Below are positions 1-7,259 of a DNA stretch of 11,218 nucleotides, piece after piece. This stretch comes from Acidimicrobiales bacterium. GTDB lineage: Bacteria; Actinomycetota; Acidimicrobiia; Acidimicrobiales; Palsa-688. The notes below the pieces were generated by a model. The model had not been told where the DNA came from. It ran no database searches and was given only the letters and a program-made list of their open reading frames with translations. Numbering within the stretch: the stretch's first letter is position 1; each line of letters opens with the position of its first letter. The translations under genes were made by a program, and so were the position numbers. Location: assembly GCA_030039575.1 (NCBI GenBank), contig JASHVH010000127.1, positions 1 to 11,218 of the forward strand, written 5' to 3'.

Positions 1-816
1 CACGTCGAGACGGGCGCGGCGGCCACGGTGGCGGCCATCAGGGTGCCGCCTCAGCAGGCGCGCGCCTTCGGCGTGATCGAGCCCGGAGAGGGGACGCTCA
101 TCGGCCGTTTCGTCGAAAAGCCCCAGGACCCGGTCGCATTAGCTGCGGGCAGGGAGCACCTGTACGCTTCGATGGGCAACTACATCTTCAAGGCAGACGC
201 CCTGGTAGACGCGCTACGCGAGGACGCTCAGGACGCCAACAGCCGTCACGATATGGGCGGCGATATTGTCCCCCGTTTTGTCGACAGCGGAGACGCGCAT
301 TTGTACGACTTCTACACCAATGAGGTGCCGGGGGCCAGCGAGCACGAGCGGGGCTACTGGAGGGACGTCGGCACGCTGGACACCTACTACGACGCCAGTA
401 TGGACCTGGTCGCGGTGCAACCAGTATTCAACTTGTACAACACCGAATGGCCGATATATACGAGCCCGCCTCAGGCGCCGCCGGCGAAGTTCGTTTTCGA
501 GGAACCGGGGCGTAACGGTTTGGCTTACGATTCAATAGTTTCTGCGGGGAGCATAATTTCGGGCGGTACGGTGAGGCGGTCCGTCATTTCCCCGGGCGTT
601 TTAGTCGACCAGGGTGCCCTGGTGGAGGGCTCGGTCATAATGGACCACGTGCGCATCGGTGAAAATGCGGTAGTGCGCGGCGCCATTATCGACAAGAACG
701 TAACGGTCGAGCCGGGCGCACAATTGGGGGTCGACCGTGACCTGGACGCCAGCCGGTTCACCATTTCCGCCGGAGGCATTGTCGTTATAGGAAAAAGTGA
801 AAAGGTCGTCGGGTGA
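1..816 (+). CDS. glgC: Glucose-1-phosphate adenylyltransferase (ADP-glucose pyrophosphorylase), 5' end missing
   Basis: Makes ADP-glucose from ATP and glucose-1-phosphate, the activated donor for glycogen and related alpha-glucans; cytosolic. The frame is open from base 1, so the GTG at 28 is internal and not the start. About 271 residues are present. Full actinobacterial GlgC is about 400 residues, so roughly the first 130, including the N-terminal nucleotide-binding glycine loop, lie outside the window. Visible GlgC signatures are FVEKP (bases 109-123), the YASMGNYIF segment, HDMGGDIVP and GYWRDVGTLDTYYDA of the catalytic domain. After these come hexapeptide-type repeats of the C-terminal left-handed beta-helix (about bases 530-770) that carries allosteric effectors in this family. 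The stop overlaps the glgA start as GTGA, indicating translational coupling. The family call is very secure; the missing N-terminus prevents checking the first half of the active site. Confidence 0.95.
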   Translation, partial: HVETGAAATVAAIRVPPQQARAFGVIEPGEGTLIGRFVEKPQDPVALAAGREHLYASMGNYIFKADALVDALREDAQDANSRHDMGGDIVPRFVDSGDAHLYDFYTNEVPGASEHERGYWRDVGTLDTYYDASMDLVAVQPVFNLYNTEWPIYTSPPQAPPAKFVFEEPGRNGLAYDSIVSAGSIISGGTVRRSVISPGVLVDQGALVEGSVIMDHVRIGENAVVRGAIIDKNVTVEPGAQLGVDRDLDASRFTISAGGIVVIGKSEKVVG

Positions 817-2021
817 CCCGCGTTGCTTTACTGACCCGGGAGTACCCGCCTGACGTGTACGGTGGCGCCGGGGTCCACGTGGAGTACCTTTCCCGGGAGC
901 TGGCCAAGCTCGTTGACGTCGGCGTTTATTGCTTTGGCGGCCCACGTGACGACCCCCTGGTGGCGGGGGCGTACGAACCGTGGGATGCCCTGGCCAAGGA
1001 CGGCAAAGGGGGAGCGTTGCGCGCCGTCTCGGTTGACCTGCGGATGGCTGAAAATGTCGAAGCGGCCGACGTGGTCCACAGCCACACGTGGTACACCAAT
1101 TTCGGCGGCTACCTCTCCCAGATCCTTTACGACCGGCCCCACGTGATGACGTGCCACAGCCTCGAGCCGCTGCGGCCGTGGAAGGCCGAGCAGCTCGGGT
1201 CGGGCTACCGGCTGTCCAGCTGGGTGGAACGAACGGCCATCGAGCACGCCGACGCAGTAATTGCGGTGTCCCGGTCCATGCGGGACGACGTGATGACGGT
1301 GTACCCGGCGGTCGACCCCGGCAAAGTAAAGGTGGTCTACAACGGCATCGACCCGGAGGAGTTCTTCCCCGACCCCCGCACCGACGCCCTCGAGCGCCTC
1401 GGGGTGGACCCACAGGTGCCAATGGTCCTCTTCGTCGGCAGGGTGACGCGTCAGAAGGGGATCACCTACTTGCTCGACGCGGCCAAGTCCTTTGACCCCG
1501 AGGCTCAGGTCGTCTTCTTAGCCGGTGCCCCTGACACACCCGAGATCGAACTGGAGGTCCGGGAGCAAGTCGCCGAATTGGCCGAAGCGCGCAAGCACGT
1601 GTTCTGGTTCGAGGAAATGTTCCCGAGGCCGGTCCTCGTGCAGTTCATGAGCCACGCCGGGGTGTTCGTCTGCCCTTCGATATACGAGCCCTTCGGCATG
1701 ATCAACGTCGAGGCCATGGCGTGCGGGGTGCCCGTGGTAGCCAGCGCCGTGGGCGGCATACCCGAGATCGTGGTGGACGGGGAGACCGGGCTCCTGGTGC
1801 CCCTCGAACCGAGCGGAGACGCGTTCGGGACCCCGGCGGACCCCATGGCCTTCTCCGCTGCCATCGCGAACGGGGTCAACCAGCTCCTGGCTACGCCGTC
1901 CCTGGCCAGGCAGTTCGGCGCTGCGGGGAGGCGGAGGGCGTTGGCCGAGTTCACCTGGGGCGCGGTGGCAAAAAAGACGGTAGAGGTCTACTCGGAGGCG
2001 ATCGAGGCCCGGAGCGTGTAG
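813..2021 (+). CDS. glgA: GT4 glycogen synthase / maltose-1-phosphate synthase (GlgA/GlgM, actinobacterial type)
   Basis: A retaining GT-B glucosyltransferase of 402 residues using a nucleotide-glucose donor, most likely ADP-glucose from the overlapping glgC. The N-terminus [19 protein letters not shown] is the acceptor-side glycine loop typical of the short actinobacterial synthases, not of the roughly 480-residue enterobacterial GlgA. Donor-site residues are visible: R210 and K215 in [10 protein letters not shown], and the E-x7-E pair E292/E300 in EPFGMINVE, followed by the G-rich [14 protein letters not shown] segment. The GTG start overlaps the glgC stop by four bases, with AAAGG seven bases upstream. 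In mycobacteria the orthologue (GlgM) makes maltose-1-phosphate for the GlgE pathway; sequence alone does not separate this from glycogen elongation. Family certain, exact product open. Confidence 0.95.
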   Translation: MTRVALLTREYPPDVYGGAGVHVEYLSRELAKLVDVGVYCFGGPRDDPLVAGAYEPWDALAKDGKGGALRAVSVDLRMAENVEAADVVHSHTWYTNFGGYLSQILYDRPHVMTCHSLEPLRPWKAEQLGSGYRLSSWVERTAIEHADAVIAVSRSMRDDVMTVYPAVDPGKVKVVYNGIDPEEFFPDPRTDALERLGVDPQVPMVLFVGRVTRQKGITYLLDAAKSFDPEAQVVFLAGAPDTPEIELEVREQVAELAEARKHVFWFEEMFPRPVLVQFMSHAGVFVCPSIYEPFGMINVEAMACGVPVVASAVGGIPEIVVDGETGLLVPLEPSGDAFGTPADPMAFSAAIANGVNQLLATPSLARQFGAAGRRRALAEFTWGAVAKKTVEVYSEAIEARSV

Positions 2022-2038
2022 CGCGGCAGCGCCCCGGC

Positions 2039-2044
2039 TATGCT
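2039..2044 (+). promoter_or_regulatory. Possible -10 element for ftsEX (TATGCT)
   Basis: TATGCT lies in the 67-base gap between glgA and ftsE and fits the actinobacterial TANNNT -10 pattern. It would start transcription near base 2051-2052 and leave a leader of about 37 bases. No convincing -35 box is visible at the right spacing, so read-through from glgA is equally possible. Confidence 0.3.
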
Positions 2045-2088
2045 TGCCCGGTGCACGTCCCAACGTTTCACGCCGGCCGTTCAGCCGA

Positions 2089-2778
2089 ATGATCCGTTTC
2101 AACCACGTCACCAAGACGTACAAAGGTTCTGTCACCGCCCTGCGAGATGTCACCGTGGACATCCCGCGCGGCGAGTTCGTCTTTATCGTCGGGCCGTCCG
2201 GGTCGGGCAAGACGACGTTCCTGCGCCTCGTAACCAAAGAGGAACGGGCCGATGACGGTGACATCTGGGTGGCGGGCAAGGAGGTCGGCGCGCTGGCTCC
2301 CTGGAAAGTTCCCTACCTGCGCCGGAACATCGGCTGCATCTTCCAGGACTACCGGCTCCTGCCGGACCGGACCGTCTACCAGAATGTGGCGTTCGCCCTC
2401 GAGGTGATCGGGCGCTCGCGCCATTTCGTGCATTCTCAGGTACCTCAGATCCTCGAGTTGGTGGGCCTCGGGAAGAAGATGGACCGGCGGCCGAACGAGC
2501 TTTCAGGCGGTGAGCAGCAAAGGGTGGCCGTGGCCAGAGCGTTCGTCAACCGTCCCTTGATCCTGCTGGCCGATGAGCCGACCGGGAACCTCGACCCCGG
2601 CACCACTGCGGGGATCATGCGCCTCCTCGAACGCATCAACCAGTACGGCACCACCGTTGTTATGGCCACCCACCAGCAGGTCCTGGTCGACTCCATGCGC
2701 AAACGGGTCATTGAGCTCGAGCGCGGCAACATCGTGCGGGACCAGGCCAGAGGCGTCTACGGCATGGTCGATGCCTGA
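2089..2778 (+). CDS. ftsE: Cell division ATP-binding protein FtsE
   Basis: The cytoplasmic ATPase of the FtsEX complex. It uses ATP hydrolysis to switch, through FtsX, periplasmic or cell-wall peptidoglycan hydrolases at the division site. The start is ATG 2089, giving [14 protein letters not shown] and 229 residues, the usual length; a TTG 45 bases upstream in the same frame would add a tail without family support. All ABC motifs are present in order: Walker [10 protein letters not shown] (35-43), Q-loop Q86 in FQDYRLL, signature LSGGEQQR (138-145), Walker B LLADEP (159-164) with catalytic E163, D-loop GNLD, and switch H195 in MATHQ. No clear Shine-Dalgarno precedes the ATG. ftsX follows after 39 bases. 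No residue looks defective. Confidence 0.97.
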   Translation: MIRFNHVTKTYKGSVTALRDVTVDIPRGEFVFIVGPSGSGKTTFLRLVTKEERADDGDIWVAGKEVGALAPWKVPYLRRNIGCIFQDYRLLPDRTVYQNVAFALEVIGRSRHFVHSQVPQILELVGLGKKMDRRPNELSGGEQQRVAVARAFVNRPLILLADEPTGNLDPGTTAGIMRLLERINQYGTTVVMATHQQVLVDSMRKRVIELERGNIVRDQARGVYGMVDA

Positions 2779-2817
2779 GGGGGCCGCGGGCCCGCCCAGG
2801 GGGGGAGAGACCACACC

Positions 2818-3711
2818 ATGACCATGGTCAGCCCGTACGTGATGCGCGAGACGGGGGGCAACCTGGCCCGCAACATTGTCATGACCGTGGCTGCGGTGGT
2901 CACTATGGCCGTGTCCCTGACGGCGCTCGGTGGCGTGCTGATCATGCGCCAGGCGGTCAACAAGGCCACTGTCCAGTGGCAGGGCGGGGTCCAGGTCGCC
3001 ATCTTCATGAAGCCGGCCGCCAGCACTCAGGAGATCGCCGCCATCCGGCACGAGCTCGATGGCATGGTGCCCGACGAGGTCAAGAGCTTCCGGTACGTGG
3101 ACAAGTCCCAGGCGTACACCGAGTTCAAAGGCATGTTCAGTGGCGAGCCGGACCTCGTAAAGGTCATGAGCCCGGCCACGATGCCGCCATCGTTCAGGGT
3201 GGTGCCGGCCAAGGCGCAGAACGTCCAGCAGCTGGCCAGCAATTACAACCAGCAGCCCGGCGTTTACGACGTCGGTTACCCCGGGCAGGTCATCAAGGAC
3301 ACCCTGGCCCACTTCTCCACCCTCCGTACCGTGGCTTTGATCGTGGCCGGGGGGGTCATGCTGGGTGCGATCGCCCTCGTCGTCAACACCATCCAGCTGG
3401 CCATCTTCGCCCGACGGCGTGAGGTAGCCGTTATGAAGCTGGTAGGGGCCACCAACTGGTTTATCCGCGTCCCGTTCATGCTTGAAGGGCTAATCGAGGG
3501 CCTGGTCGGCGCGGGCTTGGCCTTCTTGCTCACCTACTTCGCCAGGGACACTTTCGCCTCCTTCACCGGGAGCGACCCCCTTGACCCGAACCAGCCGCTG
3601 TACGTCAGTTCTCATGAGGCCCTGTTGACGGGGCTGTTCATCGTGGTGGTGGGCGCCCTCGTGGGGGCGCTCGGGTCAGGTTTTGCGGTCCGGCGCTACC
3701 TGGCCGTCTGA
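2818..3711 (+). CDS. ftsX: Cell division protein FtsX
   Basis: The membrane partner of FtsE, relaying ATPase activity across the membrane to cell-wall hydrolases. It has 297 residues with the expected topology: TM1 about 20-43, a large external domain about 44-168, TM2 about 171-194, TM3 about 219-241 and TM4 about 266-288. The cytoplasmic loop RREVAVMKLVGATNWFIR between TM2 and TM3 is the family hallmark that couples to FtsE. The ATG at 2818 is supported by a purine-rich Shine-Dalgarno (AGGGGGGAG, 2799-2807) ten bases upstream; a second ATG two codons in is possible. The external domain is where FtsX binds its hydrolase activator, but no partner hydrolase is encoded nearby. smpB, which follows ftsX in many actinobacteria, is not here. 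Confidence 0.96.
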   Translation: MTMVSPYVMRETGGNLARNIVMTVAAVVTMAVSLTALGGVLIMRQAVNKATVQWQGGVQVAIFMKPAASTQEIAAIRHELDGMVPDEVKSFRYVDKSQAYTEFKGMFSGEPDLVKVMSPATMPPSFRVVPAKAQNVQQLASNYNQQPGVYDVGYPGQVIKDTLAHFSTLRTVALIVAGGVMLGAIALVVNTIQLAIFARRREVAVMKLVGATNWFIRVPFMLEGLIEGLVGAGLAFLLTYFARDTFASFTGSDPLDPNQPLYVSSHEALLTGLFIVVVGALVGALGSGFAVRRYLAV

Positions 3712-3736
3712 GCTGACGCCGGTTCGGGCTGAGCAT

Positions 3737-3757
3737 TTGTCAGTTGGGATGTTGTCA
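3737..3757. repeat. Direct repeat TTGTCA, 15 bases apart, upstream of the GH15 gene
   Basis: TTGTCA occurs at 3737-3742 and again at 3752-3757 in the 113-base gap between ftsX and the GH15 gene. The start-to-start spacing of 15 bases is not a whole number of helical turns. The pair could be a regulator half-site pair or chance; neither copy sits at a -35 spacing from the -10 box at 3812. Confidence 0.25.
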
Positions 3758-3811
3758 AACGCCAAAGGCCAACAGGCGCCGTCTCTCCTAGCGCTATTCC
3801 CGAAGCCACTT

Positions 3812-3817
3812 TAAGAT
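3812..3817 (+). promoter_or_regulatory. Leaderless-type -10 element for the GH15 gene (TAAGAT)
   Basis: TAAGAT fits TANNNT and ends exactly seven bases before the ATG at 3825, so the predicted transcription start falls on the start codon itself. There is no Shine-Dalgarno upstream of that ATG, which agrees with a leaderless mRNA. No good -35 box is seen. The gene thus probably has its own promoter independent of ftsEX. Confidence 0.55.
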
Positions 3818-3824
3818 CGCCCGG

Positions 3825-5741
3825 ATGAGCCAGCGCATAGAGGATTACGCCCTGATCGGCGACACTCACACGGCCGCTTTGGTCGGGCGGGACGGTTCGG
3901 TCGACTGGTTGTGCGTACCTCGGTTCGATTCGGCCGCTTGCTTCGCCGCCCTCCTCGGCACTCCCGCGAACGGCCGGTGGCTGATAGCCCCGAAAAGCGG
4001 AGGCCCGGCCACCCGGCGCTACTACGAGGACTCCACCCTGGTGCTCAAGCAGGAGTGGGACACCCCCACGGGCACGGTGAGGATCACCGACTTCATGCCG
4101 CCACGCCATCACCACCCCAGGGTGTACCGCCGGCTCGAAGGGGTGCGGGGCACCGTCGAGATGTCGGGCCAGGTGGTCATCAGGTTCGAGTACGGCTTTC
4201 AGGTGCCGTGGGTGACACAGACGGGCAACGGCATCCGGGCTATCGCCGGGCCCGACCTCATCGAACTCGACAGCCCGGTGCCTCTGGACCCGGTGCATAT
4301 GCACCACGAGATGTCGTTCGTAGTCAAAGAGGGCGAGCAGTACGACTTCCGCTTGCACTGGGCGCCGTCGTACGACGACGAGGGCCGCGACCTCGACTGC
4401 GCCACGGCCTTGGGAGAAACGATCGCCTACTGGCGGGACTGGTCGCGCTCGGCGACCGATGTGCACGGCCAGTGGGGCCAGCAGGTCCAGCGCTCTCTCC
4501 TCACCCTAAAAGCGCTTACCTACGACCCAACAGGTGGGATCGTGGCCGCCCCTACCACCTCCCTGCCCGAGGACCTCGGTGGCTCTCGCAACTGGGACTA
4601 CCGCTATTGCTGGGTCCGCGACGCAACCTTGACGCTGGAGGGGCTCGTAGGGTCCGGCCACCTTGATGAGGCCAGAGCGTGGTTCTATTGGCTCCTCCGG
4701 GCCGCCGCCGGGAACCCGGACCAGCTCCAGATCATGTACGGAGTGGCGGGAGAGCGGCGGCTGCCGGAGCTCTCGCTCGATTGGCTGTCCGGGTACCAGT
4801 CGTCCCAGCCCGTGCGGGTAGGCAACGCGGCGTCGTTGCAGTTCCAGCTGGACGTGTTCGGTGAGCTCATGGAGGCCATCGACCACGCCCGCTCCGCCGG
4901 TGCAGCCACGGAGCGGACCGTGTGGGACCTCCAGCGGGTGCTGGTCGAGTTCGTCGAGAACCACTGGGACGAACCCGACCAGGGCATCTGGGAACTTAGG
5001 GGGCCGCCTCAGCGCTTGGTCTATTCCCGGGTCATGGCCTGGGTGGCGATGGACCGGGCCGTGAAGAGCGTGGAATTGTACGGGCTCGAGGGCCCGGTCG
5101 AGGAGTGGCGCAAAGTGCGCGACGCCATCCACGACCAGGTTTCCACTCTGGGTTATAACGCCGAAGTGGGCGCTTTCACCCAGGCATACGGCTCCAAGGA
5201 GCTGGACGCCAGCCTGCTCCTAATGCCCCTGATGGGCTTCCTGCCGATCGACGATCCGCGGGTAGTAAGCACCATCGAGGCAATACAGCGAGATCTGATG
5301 GTGGACGGGTTCGTGCTCCGGTACCGCAACAGTTCAGGGGTGGACGGGCTGCCCGGCAAGGAGGGAGCGTTCCTCCCCTGCACGTTGTGGCTGGTGTCCG
5401 GCCTGGCCAAGCTCGGGCGGACCGATGAAGCGCTCGAGATCTTCAACCGCGTCCTGTCTGTGGCCAACGATGTCGGGTTGTTCTCAGAGGAGTACGACAC
5501 AAAGCAAAAGCGGCTTGTGGGCAACTTCCCTCAGGCTTTTACCCACGTCGCTTTCATTGACGCTGCCAAGGAACTGGCGGCGGCGACCGCCGGGACCGCC
5601 TCGCCTGCCTCCGGGCCCTCCGCGCCTGCGTCGGCGCCAGCGCCGGCCTCACCCACGCCCACGCCGCCTACGTTGGCCTCGTCCACGCCGGCGGCGCCCG
5701 CGCCGGCCTCGGCCGGTCCTTCCTCGCCTGGGCCTGCTTAG
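3825..5741 (+). CDS. GH15 family glycoside hydrolase (glucoamylase / trehalase type) with Pro/Ala-rich C-terminal tail
   Basis: An inverting alpha-glucosidase of family GH15, of 638 residues. The N-terminus RIEDYALIGDTHTAALVGRD is the standard opening of the bacterial cytosolic group that includes mycobacterial trehalase and many enzymes annotated glucan 1,4-alpha-glucosidase. An N-terminal beta-sandwich (about 1-230) precedes an (alpha/alpha)6 barrel. The barrel carries NWDYRYCWVRD (256-266), the conserved substrate-binding arginine/aspartate motif. The two carboxylate regions are EGAFLPCTLW (E513) and GLFSEEYD (E555/E556), matching the positions of general acid and base. No signal peptide is visible, so it should act inside the cell. 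Residues from about 585 onward are a low-complexity Ala/Pro/Ser tail outside the catalytic fold. Trehalose versus maltodextrin as substrate cannot be decided here; glgC/glgA nearby make either plausible. Confidence 0.92.
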   Translation: MSQRIEDYALIGDTHTAALVGRDGSVDWLCVPRFDSAACFAALLGTPANGRWLIAPKSGGPATRRYYEDSTLVLKQEWDTPTGTVRITDFMPPRHHHPRVYRRLEGVRGTVEMSGQVVIRFEYGFQVPWVTQTGNGIRAIAGPDLIELDSPVPLDPVHMHHEMSFVVKEGEQYDFRLHWAPSYDDEGRDLDCATALGETIAYWRDWSRSATDVHGQWGQQVQRSLLTLKALTYDPTGGIVAAPTTSLPEDLGGSRNWDYRYCWVRDATLTLEGLVGSGHLDEARAWFYWLLRAAAGNPDQLQIMYGVAGERRLPELSLDWLSGYQSSQPVRVGNAASLQFQLDVFGELMEAIDHARSAGAATERTVWDLQRVLVEFVENHWDEPDQGIWELRGPPQRLVYSRVMAWVAMDRAVKSVELYGLEGPVEEWRKVRDAIHDQVSTLGYNAEVGAFTQAYGSKELDASLLLMPLMGFLPIDDPRVVSTIEAIQRDLMVDGFVLRYRNSSGVDGLPGKEGAFLPCTLWLVSGLAKLGRTDEALEIFNRVLSVANDVGLFSEEYDTKQKRLVGNFPQAFTHVAFIDAAKELAAATAGTASPASGPSAPASAPAPASPTPTPPTLASSTPAAPAPASAGPSSPGPA

Positions 5742-6112
5742 GTAACCCGGCGCCGCTCTGCCGGCCAGCCCGCACCGACGTTTCGGGGGCGGAGATGGCC
5801 CCTAGAGGGCTCTGAAGGACTACTTCTCTCACGTGGGTTCTTCAGCACGCTCTGGTCGTGGGTTTATGGACCGCCCGGGCGACACCGGTACTCGCTCTGG
5901 GTGCGGCTAAGCACTCCGGTTGCGATTACGTCAAAATTTTCTCAATTAGCGCAACGAAAAGAGCGTGTTGCACCCAGATGAGACCGGCGCGCCGAAAGCT
6001 AGCCACTCTCCGCAACACTTCGAGCACACCAAGCGAAACCTCCCACTTCGAGCGCTGTTCACAGCGCTCGTTGCGTGAGCCCGGCCGTGAGCGCCGGCCG
6101 AGGTGGCCGTCC
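5742..6112. other. Non-coding gap between convergent genes
   Basis: This 371-base stretch separates the 3' ends of the + strand GH15 gene and the minus-strand STAS gene. Open frames here have arginine/serine-rich translations with no recognisable domain and run antisense into STAS, so I call no gene. Just after the GH15 stop is a weak inverted repeat CCGGC/GCCGG (5747-5764), a possible terminator. Bases about 5925-5960 form an AT-rich island containing AAAATTTT. The right end carries the hairpins annotated separately. I see no tRNA-like or repeat structure. Confidence 0.6.
6049..6070. terminator. Strong perfect hairpin, probable terminator between convergent genes
   Basis: CGAGCGCTGT and ACAGCGCTCG are perfect reverse complements around a two-base centre, giving a nine-base-pair stem with a TTCA loop. 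It lies 43 bases beyond the STAS stop on the minus strand. There is no T-run on either side, so it would be a U-tract-less terminator, as is common in actinobacteria, and could act in both directions. A dyad binding site is the alternative. Confidence 0.55.
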
Positions 6113-6120
6113 TCAGGCCA
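6082..6120 (-). terminator. Two further short GC hairpins at the STAS 3' end
   Basis: CGGCCG-7-CGGCCG (6082-6100) and TGGCC-7-GGCCA (6104-6120) are inverted repeats with seven-base loops; the second spans the STAS stop codon. Together with the perfect dyad at 6049-6070 they stack three possible stems in 72 bases. Each is weak alone, and GC-rich DNA gives such repeats by chance. Confidence 0.3.
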
Positions 6121-6457
6121 CAGCGCGGCCCGAAAAGTAAGCCTGGGCCTCGTCGACGGTGGCGAAAACGTTGACCACCCGGTGCAGGCCCACCATCTCC
6201 AACACCCGCTGGACTGATGGTCTAGCCGCACAGACGACCGCTTCACCGCCCTGTTCACGCGTCCGGCGTATGGTGCCGATCAGCGCGCCGAGCCCGGCGG
6301 AGTCAACAAAAGGCACGGCCGACAGTTCGAATATCACCTTCTTGGCGCCGCCAAGATGAGCGACGGACTCGCGGAACTCCACCACCGTGAGGTGCTCGAG
6401 GTTGCCCGTCAAGTGACAGACTACGCCGGCCTCGTCTTCCTCGAATGTGACACTCAC
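6113..6457 (-). CDS. STAS-domain protein, anti-sigma-factor antagonist type
   Basis: A 114-residue single STAS domain, the size and fold of SpoIIAA/RsbV-type antagonists, which bind and titrate an anti-sigma-factor kinase when unphosphorylated. The core motif VPFVDSAGLGALIG holds the serine normally phosphorylated by the partner kinase, here S53. The strand-helix pattern VVCHLTGNL, KKVIFELS, GGEAVVCAA and VFATVDEAQAYF follows the fold to the end. The GTG start at 6457 is fixed by a strong Shine-Dalgarno (AAAGGAG, 6465-6471) eight bases upstream. No anti-sigma kinase or sigma factor gene is in the window, so its partner must be encoded elsewhere. It lies on the same strand downstream of the haemoglobin gene but 264 bases away, and probably has its own promoter. 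Confidence 0.9.
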   Translation of the reverse strand: MSVTFEEDEAGVVCHLTGNLEHLTVVEFRESVAHLGGAKKVIFELSAVPFVDSAGLGALIGTIRRTREQGGEAVVCAARPSVQRVLEMVGLHRVVNVFATVDEAQAYFSGRAVA

Positions 6458-6464
6458 GCCGGGG

Positions 6465-6471
6465 CTCCTTT
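6465..6471 (-). promoter_or_regulatory. Ribosome binding site of the STAS gene
   Basis: AAAGGAG on the minus strand, seven to eight bases before the GTG. It decides the non-ATG start. Confidence 0.7.
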
Positions 6472-6540
6472 CAACCGGCCCAATTAAATCAGGCCGTACC
6501 CGAAATGCTGCCTCACCAATCTGAAGTGGACCGCGACGTT

Positions 6541-6546
6541 ATCTTA
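6541..6546 (-). promoter_or_regulatory. Candidate -10 element for the STAS gene (TAAGAT)
   Basis: TAAGAT on the minus strand is the same hexamer seen in front of the GH15 gene. It would give a leader of about 77 bases. A nearer alternative is TTTAAT on the minus strand at about 6483-6488, with a start about 19 bases before the GTG. No clear -35 accompanies either. Confidence 0.3.
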
Positions 6547-6721
6547 AGAGCAACGCGATGAAGGCCACGGAGGCCGCTCACAGAGTTCGCGAAACTACCG
6601 GCTGAGAAGAGGACCGCCACTCCTGGCTTATCGCCCGCCGCAGTTCGGCTGCTCAAGGTCTTCTGGCGCGAGCGGTGGGTCTCGTTCCCAAGCGATGCGC
6701 GCTTTGCGAACCTCGGCGCGC

Positions 6722-7099
6722 CTAATCGTCCGTGTTGACCATGTGGCTCGAAGCAGCGGTGAAGTAGCTGAGGATCTGGGCTTCGTCGAAGGCACTGACG
6801 TGGGCTTCCTTGACCGCGGCAGTCATATGCTCGAGCCAGCGGTCGCGTTCCTTGGCGCCGATCTTGAACGGGAGGTGCCGGGCTCTCAACCGCGGGTTCC
6901 CCCGCTCCTCGTCGTACTGACGCGGTCCACCCCAAAACTGGGCAAGGAACAAGCAAAGATGCCGCCGAGGGGGTTCGAGATCTTGCGGGTAAAGAGGACG
7001 CAGCACTTCGTCCTTGGCCACGGCGGCGTAGAAGCGCTCGGTTAAGGTTTCGAAAAACGCCATCCCGCCAAGGCGTTCGTACATGGTCTTTGGTGGCAC
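6722..7099 (-). CDS. glbO: Group II truncated haemoglobin (GlbO/trHbO type)
   Basis: A small haem protein of 125 residues with a two-over-two globin fold, binding O2 and other diatomic ligands; in the family linked to oxygen handling and oxidative or nitrosative stress. Group II markers are all present: Y24 (B10) in RFYAAVA, Y37 (CD1) in RPLYPQD, WGGP (56-59), proximal His H75 (F8) in RARHLPF, and W88 (G8) in RDRWLEHM. Compared with mycobacterial GlbO as I recall it, the CD/E region (YPQDLEPPRRHL) is one residue shorter. The GTG start at 7099 gives MPPKTMYERLGG, which aligns with the family N-terminus; an ATG five codons in is the alternative. Only a weak AGG precedes it. It is divergent from the lipoprotein gene. 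Confidence 0.95.
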   Translation of the reverse strand: MPPKTMYERLGGMAFFETLTERFYAAVAKDEVLRPLYPQDLEPPRRHLCLFLAQFWGGPRQYDEERGNPRLRARHLPFKIGAKERDRWLEHMTAAVKEAHVSAFDEAQILSYFTAASSHMVNTDD

Positions 7100-7246
7100 G
7101 CTTTACCTGCTGGCCCTTCGGGTTGTTTGGCTGGATCACGGGATCGGCGGGCGCAGATCGAGCGGCCGCTTATCAACAAAAATGTTACGGCCTCTTTGGG
7201 CCAAGCCTTGACGTGTGCCTGCCTCTGGTGGGGCAAGGCGAGGCCG

Positions 7247-7252
7247 TAGGAT
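7247..7252 (+). promoter_or_regulatory. Leaderless-type -10 element for the lipoprotein gene (TAGGAT)
   Basis: TAGGAT ends seven bases before GTG 7260, the same geometry as TAAGAT in front of the GH15 gene, and predicts transcription beginning at the start codon. This is one reason for preferring GTG 7260 over the in-frame GTG at 7215. Confidence 0.5.
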
Positions 7253-7259
7253 CCGCCCT

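Noticed and set aside
28..816. GTG 28 as the start of glgC
   Set aside because: The frame is open and GlgC-like (GA..TVA.I.VP pattern) from base 1, so the gene is cut by the window edge.
601..1422. Long minus-strand open frame opposite glgA
   Set aside because: Arg/Pro-rich shadow frame typical of high-GC genes; overlaps the certain glgC and glgA genes.
2044..2088. TTG 2044 as the start of ftsE
   Set aside because: It would add 15 residues without family support; ATG 2089 gives the standard N-terminus and 229-residue length.
2503..3312. Long minus-strand open frame opposite ftsE/ftsX
   Set aside because: Antisense shadow; Asp/His/Leu-rich translation with no domain, and both opposite genes are certain.
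3752..3758. Minus-strand TTGACA in front of ftsX antisense DNA
   Set aside because: No matching -10 box downstream and no gene on that strand for it to drive.
5858..6217. 119-residue + strand frame in the gap after the GH15 gene
   Set aside because: No recognisable domain, composition like random translation, and it runs antisense into the secure STAS gene.
6496..6501. GGGTAC on the minus strand as a stress-sigma (SigB/SigF-type) -10 box for STAS
   Set aside because: No GTTT-like -35 at the required spacing.
7182..7187. TAACAT on the minus strand as a promoter for the truncated haemoglobin
   Set aside because: It fits TANNNT, but there is no -35 box and the leader would be about 75 bases; too weak to annotate.
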